Assembly (NCBI GenBank): GCA_012523655.1
Contig: JAAYTV010000554.1
Span: 1-30,799, forward strand
Length of the DNA stretch: 30,799 nt
Direction of reading: 5' to 3'
Source of the DNA: a bacterium
GTDB taxonomy: Bacteria; Zhuqueibacterota; Zhuqueibacteria; Residuimicrobiales; Residuimicrobiaceae
Notes under the pieces: generated by a model
The model's database searches: none
The model's input: only the letters and a program-made list of their open reading frames with translations
What the model was told of the DNA's origin: nothing
In this document: piece after piece, positions 7,543 through 15,209 of the stretch
Numbering within the stretch: position 1 is the stretch's first letter
Layout of the letters: every line of letters starts with the position of its first letter
Translations under genes and position numbers: made by a program

Positions 7543-7572
7543 TTATCTATTTTGGTGTTACGAATTTATAAT
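7543..7572 (+). promoter_or_regulatory. nikR promoter (consensus -10)
   Basis: A perfect TATAAT (7567-7572) lies 23 bases before the nikR ATG; the best -35 match is TTATCT (7543-7548) with 18-base spacing, which is weak. A weak -35 is compatible with a regulated promoter. The -10 box sits in the centre of the NikR-like operator at 7555-7581. Confidence 0.55.
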
Positions 7573-7581
7573 TAGTAGCAC
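7555..7581. promoter_or_regulatory. NikR operator-like inverted repeat over the nikR -10 box
   Basis: GTGTTAC (7555-7561), 13 bases, GTAGCAC (7575-7581): arms match with one mismatch. This agrees with the GTGTTAC-N13/14-GTAACAC NikR consensus that I remember from comparative genomics of deltaproteobacteria, and differs from the E. coli GTATGA-N16-TCATAC type. It encloses TATAAT and ends 13 bases before the nikR start, so nickel-loaded NikR would shut off its own gene and anything co-transcribed. Confidence 0.75.
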
Positions 7582-7594
7582 AGAAGGATGATCC

Positions 7595-8008
7595 ATGGTA
7601 ACCCGATTCGGCATTTCCATTGATAACTCGTTGCTCTCCCGTTTTGATGCGCTGATCAGGGAAAAAAAGTATGTCAACCGATCTGAGGCCATCCGTGATC
7701 TGATCCGCGACGATTTGGTCAAACGCGAGTGGGAAAAGGAAAGCGGTGAAAAGGTCGGCACGATCACTTTGATCTATGACCATCACAGCCATGAGGTGGG
7801 GGAAAAGTTGATCGAGCTGCAGCACCGTCACCATCATCAGATTCTATCCACCATGCACATCCATCTGGATCATGATTGCTGCCTGGAGGTGTTGGCGGTC
7901 AAGGGGGAGGGGCGGGTCCTGCAGCGTCTGGCCGATGAATTGATCGGTTTGAAGGGGATCATACACGGCAAGTGGGTCGGCACCACCACGGGCAAAGAGT
8001 TGCATTGA
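7595..8008 (+). CDS. nikR: nickel-responsive transcriptional regulator NikR
   Basis: Ribbon-helix-helix DNA-binding protein (residues 1-45; RFGISIDNSLLSRFD then NRSEAIRDLIR) joined to an ACT-like metal-binding domain. The high-affinity nickel ligands of the family are present with a one-residue offset from E. coli numbering: His77, His88, His90 and Cys96 (segments LQHRHHH and MHIHLDHDCCLE). Length of 137 residues is normal. ATG at 7595 follows GAAGGATGATCC with a usable GGA ribosome site. The operator across its own promoter supports autoregulation. It leads a run of transport-related genes in the same direction, which are its probable targets. The family assignment is near certain; nickel versus cobalt response in this organism is inferred. 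Confidence 0.96.
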   Translation: MVTRFGISIDNSLLSRFDALIREKKYVNRSEAIRDLIRDDLVKREWEKESGEKVGTITLIYDHHSHEVGEKLIELQHRHHHQILSTMHIHLDHDCCLEVLAVKGEGRVLQRLADELIGLKGIIHGKWVGTTTGKELH

Positions 8009-8119
8009 TTTTCGTGCTGCCATTGCGCGCGATGCCGGCCGAAGCGCCTCATCCGCATGCAGAACGATGGACGGCTACGCATGGGCTTTATCCACGGTAA
8101 GGAAAGGAGAAGTTGGTTG

Positions 8120-9952
8120 ATGAGAAGATGGATGATCTGTCTGATGATCCTGAGCCGGATCGCGTACGCCGGGTCTACGGCCGAATCCGATTCGGTGAAA
8201 TATCATTTGGATCCGATGGTCATCATCGCCAGCAAGATCCCGGGGCCGCAGAGCGAACTGCCTGCCAGCATCTCGGTGATCGAGGAGGCCCGGCTGTCTT
8301 CCTCCGCGGGTTATTCCGTGCTCGAGACGGTGCAGAACTTTGTTCCGGGTTTTTATCTCACTGAGCGCGCCGCTATGGGCTATGGCATTGCCAGCGGCGC
8401 GGCAGGCGGGCTGTCCATTCGCGGCATGGGCGGTTCGCCGGTCACCGGCGTGCTGGTTCTGCGCGACGGCCGTCCGGATATCATGGGATTGATGGGCCAT
8501 CCGTTGCCGGACGCCTACTCTGGAGAAGGCATCGAAAGGGTGGAGGTGATTCGCGGTCCGGCCTCTTTTCTCTACGGCACCAATGCGCTGGGCGGCGTCA
8601 TTAATCTGGTCTCCAAAACCGTGCGGGAGCCCGGCTTTCACAGCCGCGTCACAGCCGGCGTCGGTTCGTTTGCCACCCGGCAGCTGACAGTGGGCCATGG
8701 CGGCAACACCGGTGCATTCGATTATTATCTGACCGCTTCCACCCGTCAATCAGACGGTCATCGCGCCCACTCTGATTATGACGGCGATCATTACACGGCG
8801 CATGCCGCATACCGATTTTCAACGCAGACGCAGATCACTGTCAACGCGAATTTATCCAATATCTATCTGCTGGATCCCGGGCCCCAAACAGCGTCCGCTG
8901 CTTATCCGTTGGATCTCTGGTATGACATCCGCCGCTCCGGCGCGGATCTGGCGCTCAGCCATAACGGCGGTCTCGGTGAAACGAGCCTGCAGCTGCACGG
9001 CAATTTCGGCAAGCATAAAATCTACGATGGTTTTCGTTCGACGGACCGTACGGTGGGCGTGATGATGACCCATCACCTGCGGCCCTGGACAGGGCAGACG
9101 CTGACCCTGGGCTTTGATTGGAAGCGCTACGGCGGCGAAGCGGAGAACATCCTGCAAACGCTCGATTACGGCCGTCATTTTATCAGTGAATGGGCGCCCT
9201 ATGTGCACAGCCAGCAGTGGCTGCTGAAAAAGCTACTCGCCTCTGCAGGATTACGCATCGATCACCATCCGTTGACCGGCTATGAAGCCTTGCCCAAAGC
9301 AGGTCTGGTCTATACCGCGAGTACGGCGTTCAGCCTGCGGCTCTCCGCCGGCCGCGGCTTCCGCAGTCCGTCCATCCGCGAGCTTTATCTCTTTCCGGCG
9401 CCCACGTTGGACCTCAAGCCGGAGGTGATGTGGAATTATGAGTTTGGATTCAGCCATCGGCTCGCCGACCGCTTTAAATGGGAAGGGGTTCTCTTTCGTT
9501 CTCAGGGGCGTGATCTGATCCGTCTGACCGGCAGCTGGCCGAAATTCCGCTTTATCAACTCGGCTCCGTTTGAACACACCGGCTATGAGGTGATCGTCGA
9601 GTGGCTGCCTGTGGATGCGTTGCAGCTGGGCGCCTCCTGGAGCAAAAATGATCTGCAGGATCAGACCATGTACTCGCCGGGAAAAAAGTTCACCGCCCAT
9701 GCCGGCGGGTCTTTGGGACCGGTTGAGCTCACCATCACGCTGCTGAACGTGCGCGATTTGTATGCCGCGGATTTTCACAAAAAGGCCATGGAGGATTACA
9801 CGGTGATGAACGCGCACCTGGGCTTGACCGTGTGCAAGCCGCTGCGTCTCAGTCTGGCGGTGAAAAATGTGCTGGATGCCGCCTACGAATCCTATGATAA
9901 ATATCCCATGCCGGGCCGGTATTTTGTCTTTCAGACGACGGCCTCGTTTTAA
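8120..9952 (+). CDS. TonB-dependent outer-membrane receptor, BtuB-like size, probable metal-chelate uptake
   Basis: Outer-membrane gated channel energised by TonB. From ATG 8120 (GGAGA nine bases upstream; the frame extends to 8057 without support) it starts with signal peptide MRRWMICLMILSRIAYA, then a TonB-box-like DPMVIIAS near residue 30, and a plug domain with LSIRGMGG, VLVLRDGRP, IERVEVIRGPASFLYGTNALGGVINLVSK. The rest alternates in beta-strand fashion and ends in YFVFQTTASF, with the terminal Phe typical of outer-membrane barrels. At 610 residues it is close in size to BtuB. The substrate is not readable from sequence; its place behind nikR suggests a nickel or cobalt chelate, with a corrinoid or siderophore as alternatives. 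The 111 bases between nikR and this gene show no second operator or terminator. Confidence 0.93.
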   Translation: MRRWMICLMILSRIAYAGSTAESDSVKYHLDPMVIIASKIPGPQSELPASISVIEEARLSSSAGYSVLETVQNFVPGFYLTERAAMGYGIASGAAGGLSIRGMGGSPVTGVLVLRDGRPDIMGLMGHPLPDAYSGEGIERVEVIRGPASFLYGTNALGGVINLVSKTVREPGFHSRVTAGVGSFATRQLTVGHGGNTGAFDYYLTASTRQSDGHRAHSDYDGDHYTAHAAYRFSTQTQITVNANLSNIYLLDPGPQTASAAYPLDLWYDIRRSGADLALSHNGGLGETSLQLHGNFGKHKIYDGFRSTDRTVGVMMTHHLRPWTGQTLTLGFDWKRYGGEAENILQTLDYGRHFISEWAPYVHSQQWLLKKLLASAGLRIDHHPLTGYEALPKAGLVYTASTAFSLRLSAGRGFRSPSIRELYLFPAPTLDLKPEVMWNYEFGFSHRLADRFKWEGVLFRSQGRDLIRLTGSWPKFRFINSAPFEHTGYEVIVEWLPVDALQLGASWSKNDLQDQTMYSPGKKFTAHAGGSLGPVELTITLLNVRDLYAADFHKKAMEDYTVMNAHLGLTVCKPLRLSLAVKNVLDAAYESYDKYPMPGRYFVFQTTASF

Positions 9953-9989
9953 CCGATGAACTCTGTGCTGCCTGAGGGTCAAGCTCGCT

Positions 9990-10520
9990 ATGCTGCATGC
10001 TCGTAATCGTCATATCGCGTTGAGCGGATTGTTCGTAGCCCTGGGCTTGATGTTGCCGGCGCTTTTTCACGCCGTGGGACTGGGGAGCGTGTTTCTGCCC
10101 ATGTTTTGGCCTGTGGCCTTGGCCGGTTTTTTTCTGCCTTGGCCGTTCGCCGTTGCGGTCGCCGTCCTCACGCCGATCGTCTCATCGCTGTTGACCGGCA
10201 TGCCGCCGGTGTCGCCGCCTATTCTTCATCTCATGATGGCGGAGTTGATCAGTCTGGCTCTGGTGGTGACGCTGCTCTATCAAACCGTGCGCTGGGGCTT
10301 GTTTTGGATCCTTCTGGCCGGGCTGTCTGTTTCACGGCTGGTCGGTTTTTTGGCAGCCAGGGTGCTGGCTGAATGGCTGGGTTTGCCGGCATCCTGGTCT
10401 GCCCTGGCCATGGTGGTCCAAGGCGTGCCCGGGATGGTCGGCATGCTGCTTCTCCTGCCGCTGCTGACCAGGCGGTTGAAGCAGGAAAATTTGTTTTCAG
10501 ATCGGCGCGACCATGTCTAG
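9990..10520 (+). CDS. ECF-type transporter substrate-binding (S) membrane protein
   Basis: A 176-residue integral membrane protein with five or six hydrophobic segments. The stretch FLPMFWPVALAGFF, then LTPIVSSLLTGMPPVSPP and MMAEL resembles S components of energy-coupling-factor transporters, which bind a vitamin or metal and use shared ATPase and T subunits. No A or T component is present in the window, so it would rely on shared modules elsewhere. It begins 37 bases after the receptor stop, with GAGG 12 bases before the ATG, and overlaps the methyltransferase by eight bases (ATGTCTAG), so translation is probably coupled. Substrate unknown; context points to nickel, cobalt or a metal chelate. 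A remote non-ECF membrane protein remains possible. Confidence 0.7.
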   Translation: MLHARNRHIALSGLFVALGLMLPALFHAVGLGSVFLPMFWPVALAGFFLPWPFAVAVAVLTPIVSSLLTGMPPVSPPILHLMMAELISLALVVTLLYQTVRWGLFWILLAGLSVSRLVGFLAARVLAEWLGLPASWSALAMVVQGVPGMVGMLLLLPLLTRRLKQENLFSDRRDHV

Positions 10521-11118
10521 AACGCATCGGGAGTATTTCAATCACCTGGCCGCGGGATGGCCCGGCGCGGTTGAGGATGAATCTCAGTTCATCTCCTGGC
10601 TGGCCGATTTCGGCGTCGAACCGGGTGACCGTATTCTCGACGTCGGCGCCGGCAAGGGCATTTTAACCCATTGGCTGCAGGCTCTCGGTTCCTTCTCGGT
10701 TCAGACGATCCCTCTGGATCTCTCCGAGCAGATGCTGATCCTTGGCAAACGATCGCAGCCCCAGGCTCTGCACTCAGCAGTTTGTTCAAACATCGAATAC
10801 GCTGCTTTTCATGACAACCTTTTCGATAAGGCCATCTGCTATTCTGTTTTTCCCCACATCACCCGTCCGGTTCAGGCGGGCCGCGAATTGTACCGCTTGC
10901 TTAAACCGGGCGGCCGGCTTTTAGTGCTCCATTCGCAGTGCAGCCGCAAACTCAACCTTTTTCATGCGCAGCTGGCGGACCCGGTGATGCACGACACGCT
11001 GATGCCGGCTGTGGATTTGCAAGCCCTGTTCCTGCGTCTGGGCTTTCTCTCTGTTCGGGTTGTGGAAAATCCGCAGCTCTACTGGGTCGAGGTCGCCAAG
11101 CCCCCGCATGCGAATTAA
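10513..11118 (+). CDS. class I SAM-dependent methyltransferase
   Basis: A 201-residue Rossmann-fold methyltransferase. Motif I is ILDVGAGKGILTHW (about residues 41-54), the acidic end of strand beta-2 is PLDLSEQM, motif III-like FDKAICYSVFPHI precedes ELYRLLKPGGRLLVLH, the usual post-motif. It resembles UbiE/Methyltransf_11 proteins, but the acceptor cannot be predicted. The start overlaps the end of the S-component gene, placing it in the same operon. Two speculative roles are modification of a small metal-binding ligand taken up or made by this locus, or an unrelated housekeeping methylation. No terminator is seen before this gene. Confidence 0.85.
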   Translation: MSRTHREYFNHLAAGWPGAVEDESQFISWLADFGVEPGDRILDVGAGKGILTHWLQALGSFSVQTIPLDLSEQMLILGKRSQPQALHSAVCSNIEYAAFHDNLFDKAICYSVFPHITRPVQAGRELYRLLKPGGRLLVLHSQCSRKLNLFHAQLADPVMHDTLMPAVDLQALFLRLGFLSVRVVENPQLYWVEVAKPPHAN

Positions 11119-11160
11119 GCGCTCATGCTTTCGCACTCTCAAGTCCCCATATCCTCTCCG

Positions 11161-11198
11161 GCCGGCAGCTTGGTTGTACAGGCCGCCGGCTTTCACCT
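11161..11198 (+). terminator. possible weak terminator after the nikR operon
   Basis: GCCGGC (11161-11166) can pair with GCCGGC (11185-11190) around an 18-base loop, followed by TTTCACCTTTT. The loop is large and the T run broken, so support is weak. It lies about 43 bases after the methyltransferase stop codon. Confidence 0.3.
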
Positions 11199-11258
11199 TT
11201 TAAGAACACACTTGCTCAGCAAAAAAAAAGTTTGTAAGTTACTGACAATGTGCGTGAG

Positions 11259-11274
11259 GGCCGGCTTGCCGGCC
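11259..11274. repeat. perfect palindrome GGCCGGC-TT-GCCGGCC
   Basis: A 16-base GC-only inverted repeat with a two-base centre lies upstream of the isomerase gene. If translation begins at TTG 11310 the palindrome is in the untranslated leader; no T run follows. Its role is unknown and it may be an operator or an mRNA hairpin. Confidence 0.35.
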
Positions 11275-11309
11275 ACGTGAACCCCATGGTTAACATCGAG
11301 GCTCCTTCA

Positions 11310-12794
11310 TTGAGTTGCAAACGACCCATGCTGTTGTTGCCGGTCTGGTGCGTGGTTTTGTGCGTCCTCGCCTGCCGTCGCGATGTGCGGGATGCTTTTC
11401 CCATCATCTGGGCGGCCAAACCGGTTGAGATAACCAGCCGGGAATTGCAGGAGAGCTTTTTGGTGCGGCCAAAATTTCCTGCCTCGCTCAAAGGAAAAGC
11501 TGCGCTGGAGGCTCACCTCAAAGGGATGGTGAGCTACAAATATCTCGCCTGGGCTGGGGAGCAGCAGGGCCTGGGACGTTCGCATCAGGTCCGCGATCGT
11601 CTGCGCTGGATCCGAGAGCAGGCTATGCGCGAGCAGCTGTTCAAGCACGAGATCCGCGACGCCATCGAGGTGAGTGAAGAGGAACTGCGTCAGGCTTTTC
11701 AAAAACGGCGCCGTTTTATTTACGCTCGCCACCTTTTCCTGCAAACCCTTGAGGAGGCGCAGCTCTGGCGTGCCCGTTTGCAGCAGGGTGTGTCTTTTGA
11801 AGAGGCGGCACAGGCCGTGTACGCCGGCATGGACGAGAACATGGCCCGGACAGGCGGACGTTTGGCGCCTTTTACCTGGGGCGATATGGATGCGCATTTC
11901 GAGGCCGTTGCCTGGACGCTCAAACCCGGCGAGTTGTCGCAGCCGGTGGCCACCCGTTGGGGGTATCATATCATCCGTGTTGATTCCGTCCAGTTGGAGC
12001 CGCTGCTCACGGAGGTCGATTTTATTCAGGATCGTAAAAAGGTCGAAGCTCTTTTGCGGCAGCGCAAGGAGGATTCGTTGTCCACGGCATTTGTAGCAAC
12101 GGTCATGAAAGGGCTGGAGGTTCGCGTCAAGGCTGAATCGTTCAACCTGATCGTGCAGCAAGCCCGTCAGGCGAGCCGGCAGCGCAATGGATCGCTGCCG
12201 CTGCACAATCCTCTCAGCGACGGCGAGTGGGCGGCTGTAGCTCGATCGCTGCACCAGCGGGGGGATCAGCCGTTCGTTCTTTATCGCGGCGGCCAGTGGA
12301 CCCTCGCTGATTTCATCAATCGCTTTCAAGCCATTCCGCCGTTGTACCGGCCGCATCCGCAAAATCCCAAACTTTTTGAGAAAGAGCTGCGCAACATGAT
12401 CCGGGATGATTTTCTCACACAGCGCGCTGAAAAGCTGGGGCTGCAGGATGATCCCTATGTGATCGACAGGGTTGCACAAGCTCGGCAGGATCTGATGGCA
12501 GCGGCCATGGTGCAGAGATTGGCGGGATCCGTCTCAGTAAGCGATGAACAGGTTCAACACTATTTACAGCATCAGTCTGTGCCGGAGAGTGCGCAGAGAG
12601 AGGAGGCGGTGTGGCAAACCGCTCGCAACCGTCTGATTAAAATCAAACAGGACTCTGTGATCTCTGCTTTTGTCGACGCGTGGCTGCAAGGACAGAGGGT
12701 GAACAGGGATGAAGCCGAGTTTCAAAAAGTGTTGGATGCTTTAGGCGGTGAAAAAGCCGCGTTTATAGCGGTATGGCAGCCGCCGGTCCGATGA
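11310..12794 (+). CDS. parvulin-type peptidyl-prolyl isomerase, probable lipoprotein chaperone
   Basis: Periplasmic folding factor of the SurA/PrsA/PpiC type. After a lipoprotein-like signal (CVVLCVLAC, lipid-accepting Cys) comes a helical SurA_N-like region with the pattern VRDRLRWIREQAMREQLF, then a parvulin domain at about residues 130-230 of the protein: FIYARHLFLQTLEEA, GVSFEEAAQ, GGRLAPFTWGDM, KPGELSQPVATRWGYHIIRV. The C-terminal 250 residues are helical with no clear second parvulin domain. TTG 11310 is chosen because GAGG lies eight bases upstream and it gives a clean signal peptide; the frame is open back to GTG 11250, and ATG 11286 or 11328 are alternatives. It overlaps the start of the next gene by four bases. 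Confidence 0.85.
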   Translation: MSCKRPMLLLPVWCVVLCVLACRRDVRDAFPIIWAAKPVEITSRELQESFLVRPKFPASLKGKAALEAHLKGMVSYKYLAWAGEQQGLGRSHQVRDRLRWIREQAMREQLFKHEIRDAIEVSEEELRQAFQKRRRFIYARHLFLQTLEEAQLWRARLQQGVSFEEAAQAVYAGMDENMARTGGRLAPFTWGDMDAHFEAVAWTLKPGELSQPVATRWGYHIIRVDSVQLEPLLTEVDFIQDRKKVEALLRQRKEDSLSTAFVATVMKGLEVRVKAESFNLIVQQARQASRQRNGSLPLHNPLSDGEWAAVARSLHQRGDQPFVLYRGGQWTLADFINRFQAIPPLYRPHPQNPKLFEKELRNMIRDDFLTQRAEKLGLQDDPYVIDRVAQARQDLMAAAMVQRLAGSVSVSDEQVQHYLQHQSVPESAQREEAVWQTARNRLIKIKQDSVISAFVDAWLQGQRVNRDEAEFQKVLDALGGEKAAFIAVWQPPVR

Positions 12795-13690
12795 ACGCGG
12801 TTTCGTCGCGCTTCTCCGGCATCTGGTTGGCCGCAGCGGCCTACACCCAGTGGGGCCTGTTGCCGGTGTACTGGAAGTGGTTGAATCCTGCGCCGGCCGT
12901 GCAAATCCTCTGTCACCGCATCCTATGGTCCTTTCTGCTGTTGTGGTTGGTTCTCACGCTCAGAGGTACAGCGCGTCCCTGGTTGCGCCGGCTGCGGGAT
13001 GCCCATACGGTGCGGATCTATGTGCTATCCGGTGTGCTGCTGACCGCCAACTGGTTCATCTATATCTGGGCGGTGAACGCCGGTCTGATTGTCGAGGCCA
13101 GTCTCGGCTATTTTATGAATCCGCTGGTAAATGTCTCTCTGGGCATTTTTTTCTTCCATGAAAAGTTGCGACCGCTGCAATGGCTAGCGTTTTTGCTCGC
13201 CAGCGCCGGCGTCGCCTATCTGACGGTCATCTACGGTCGTTTGCCGTGGATCGGACTGGCTCTGGCATTGACTTTTGGAGTGTATGGGCTGCTGCGCAAA
13301 TGGGGGCCTCTGAGCTCTGTGGAAGGGCTGTCCTTTGAGACCATGGTGGCGGCGCCCCTCGCACTGGCTTTTTTACTGTGGAGTGAATATCAGGGCGTCG
13401 GCGCTTTCGGCCATTGGCTTTGGTGGAAAAACCTTTTACTGATCGGCGCCGGCATCGTCACCACGCTGCCGCTGCTCTGCTTTGCCGCGGCCGCGCGAGT
13501 CACAGATCTTTCGGTGATGGGCATTTTGCAGTACATCGCCCCGACGCTGCAGTTTCTTTTGGGCGTCATCATCTACCACGAGTCGTTTTCAGGTGCAAGA
13601 GTGATCGGCTTTCTTTTTATTTGGTTGGCGCTGTTGGTATTCAGCCTCGAAGGCCTGTGGCGCCACTGGCAGATCAGAAAACAGTCATAA
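12791..13690 (+). CDS. rarD: RarD-like EamA/DMT-family permease
   Basis: Ten-helix inner-membrane permease of the drug/metabolite transporter superfamily. The N-terminus GIWLAAAAYTQWGLLPVYWKW, then QILCHRILWSF, LTANWFIYIWAVN, EASLGYFMNPLVNVSLG and the C-terminal LSVMGILQYIAPTLQFLLGV match the RarD subgroup closely; length of 299 residues is normal. Start ATG 12791 overlaps the isomerase stop as ATGA, consistent with coupling; an in-frame ATG at 12773 also exists. Substrate of RarD proteins is unsettled. No terminator is obvious after it. Confidence 0.93.
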   Translation: MNAVSSRFSGIWLAAAAYTQWGLLPVYWKWLNPAPAVQILCHRILWSFLLLWLVLTLRGTARPWLRRLRDAHTVRIYVLSGVLLTANWFIYIWAVNAGLIVEASLGYFMNPLVNVSLGIFFFHEKLRPLQWLAFLLASAGVAYLTVIYGRLPWIGLALALTFGVYGLLRKWGPLSSVEGLSFETMVAAPLALAFLLWSEYQGVGAFGHWLWWKNLLLIGAGIVTTLPLLCFAAAARVTDLSVMGILQYIAPTLQFLLGVIIYHESFSGARVIGFLFIWLALLVFSLEGLWRHWQIRKQS

Positions 13691-13897
13691 AGTTCAAATT
13701 TCGTCGGCGAGAAAAAATAGATCGCAAATTGGTTCTGAGAAGCAATCCCGGCCTACTCTCGGTGCTTCGTGGCGCTGCAAAAAAACCTTTAGCGATCCAG
13801 CAAAAGTACGCACAGAATATGGACGCCGATTGGGCAAGGATGGTCGGGCATGGTTCCACTGGGGGAAAAATTCCCTGGGCGGTCATGCCAGTGATAA

Positions 13898-14239
13898 GCT
13901 TACAACGATCCGATGCGCGCCATCTCCCGCCTGAAAACGTTTCCATCTATCGATCGTATCTTGACCTCCGGCGGCGATGGCGATTGGTCGGCGCGTCTGC
14001 CCCGTCTGCAGAAATGGCAAGCCTTGGGCGCGCCGGAAATCGGCGTACTGGTGGGCGGAGGGGTGACCGCCGCGTGGATGGAAAAATTGGTGCCGATGGG
14101 CTTTTATGAGTATCATGTCGGCCGGATGGCGCGGCAGGATAAGTCGTTGCATGGGTCTGTGCAGGCGGAGCGGGTTGCAGAGCTAAAAAATATATTGCAC
14201 GCGCTTTGCGCGCAACACGGCGGTCCTTTCAGGGCTTGA
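13898..14239 (+). pseudogene. cutC: C-terminal remnant of a CutC-family gene
   Basis: The translation from about 13901 (YNDPMRAISRLKTF, SIDRILTSGG, EIGVLVGGGVTAAWMEKL, YEYHVGRMAR, then HGSVQAERVAELKNIL) matches the last 110 or so residues of CutC TIM-barrel proteins, which are about 240-250 residues long. An in-frame TAA at 13895-13897 directly precedes it, and none of the three plus frames in 13691-13894 shows the CutC N-terminal half. The first in-frame ATG is 13913, without a ribosome site. The 222 bases between rarD and this ATG hold nothing else I recognise. It runs 11 bases into the end of the opposing peptidase gene. Best read as a 5'-deleted pseudogene; a short functional protein is unlikely because half of the barrel is missing. 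Confidence 0.6.
14185..14215 (-). terminator. terminator of the C1 peptidase gene
   Basis: On the minus strand TTG-CGCGC, loop AAA, GCGCG-TG-CAA forms a hairpin (14215-14195), followed by TATATTTTTT (14194-14185). It begins 14 bases after the peptidase stop codon and lies inside the cutC remnant on the other strand, further evidence that the remnant is not under coding selection at its end. Confidence 0.65.
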
Positions 14240-15107
14240 ATTTTCCGGTGTCGAGCCATTCCTGTTTGAGAATGGACCACCAATCCACTGCCAGGCCGTT
14301 CAGCACATAGGCATAGGGCAGCCAGCCATAACCCTCCTCTCCCCATGTTTTTCCCCACGAGTTGCGGATCAGCAATGCGCCTATATTTTTTTCTCCCCGT
14401 CGGTTGGGGTGGACGATTGTTCTGTTGTCGTCATAGCCCACGGCGACTACGGCGTGGCCGCCGACAATTTTTTCATCGTTGGCCGGAAAAGGGATGTCTC
14501 CGCTTTTTTCCGTCTGAAAGATGGAATTATACACCGTGAATCCGAACATGGCCGGCAGGCCGGAGACCAGGCCGGCCTTGATGTTCTGCAGCAATGTTTT
14601 TTTCGCCAAATTGGGAGGATCGAATCGGTAATAGCTGATAGTTTGATAATTTTGTGCAAAGGCGTAGCAGAACGCCGGCGGCTCCTTGTCGAACTCTGCG
14701 ATCTGGTACGGCCAGTATTCTTCCGGCGGAACGCCGAACAGCACCAGCGCGCCCATGGTCGTACGATTAAAGGCGCCCGTATCTCCGCTCTGATGCATCA
14801 AGTTGCGCGTCACTTTATAGAGAAAGAGACGCGACACCTCTTCTTCTCTGCCGAAGGCGCGTTTGATAAAATACTCCACCAAGCCGGCGCCGGCCTGGGC
14901 GGTGCAGGAGCCCAGCGATCCCTGATCCTCCACCGCTGAGCACCATGCGCGCAAATCCACTTTAGCCGGCAGAGGTCTTTTGCCCTGCAACGGCAGCTGG
15001 ATCTTGTTCAGCAGCGGCTTGACAACAGCGTGATCCAGCGAATAGTCGCGAAAATCGGGATAATCCGGCAGCCATCCCATGCCCCAACGGCGGGTTTCAA
15101 GCGCCAT
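14229..15107 (-). CDS. papain-like C1 family cysteine peptidase without signal peptide
   Basis: Cysteine peptidase of the papain fold. From ATG at 15107 (AGGAG eight bases upstream) the protein has 292 residues. Active-site Cys68 lies in EDQGSLGSCTAQA, with the preceding Gln forming the oxyanion hole; His218 is in GGHAVVAVGYDD and Asn249 in IRNSWGKTWGEEGYGWLPY, all at canonical spacing. No signal peptide and no obvious long propeptide are seen; the first 45 residues (MALETRRWGMGWLPDYPDF) are a short lead-in found in several bacterial homologues. It may therefore work in the cytoplasm. It follows the LysE-family gene on the same strand with a gap of 102 bases and has its own terminator. Natural substrate unknown. 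Confidence 0.93.
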   Translation of the reverse strand: MALETRRWGMGWLPDYPDFRDYSLDHAVVKPLLNKIQLPLQGKRPLPAKVDLRAWCSAVEDQGSLGSCTAQAGAGLVEYFIKRAFGREEEVSRLFLYKVTRNLMHQSGDTGAFNRTTMGALVLFGVPPEEYWPYQIAEFDKEPPAFCYAFAQNYQTISYYRFDPPNLAKKTLLQNIKAGLVSGLPAMFGFTVYNSIFQTEKSGDIPFPANDEKIVGGHAVVAVGYDDNRTIVHPNRRGEKNIGALLIRNSWGKTWGEEGYGWLPYAYVLNGLAVDWWSILKQEWLDTGKFKP

Positions 15108-15209
15108 GCAGACACTCCTTACCCTGATGAGGCTTACAGCCTGCTCGGCCATTCCTATCAGGAGCTAAAAGCATTGTTTTACCCAGCCGGCGTGGACTGC
15201 CCACCGGTC

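Noticed and set aside
11212..11240. TTGCTC-N17-TAAGTT as promoter of the isomerase gene
   Set aside because: Both hexamers are poor matches and the poly-A stretch between them makes the region look promoter-like by composition alone.
13414..14109. 231-codon plus frame spanning the end of rarD and the cutC remnant
   Set aside because: Its start is inside rarD in another frame and the translation is Arg-rich and featureless; the CutC-like signal is in a different frame.
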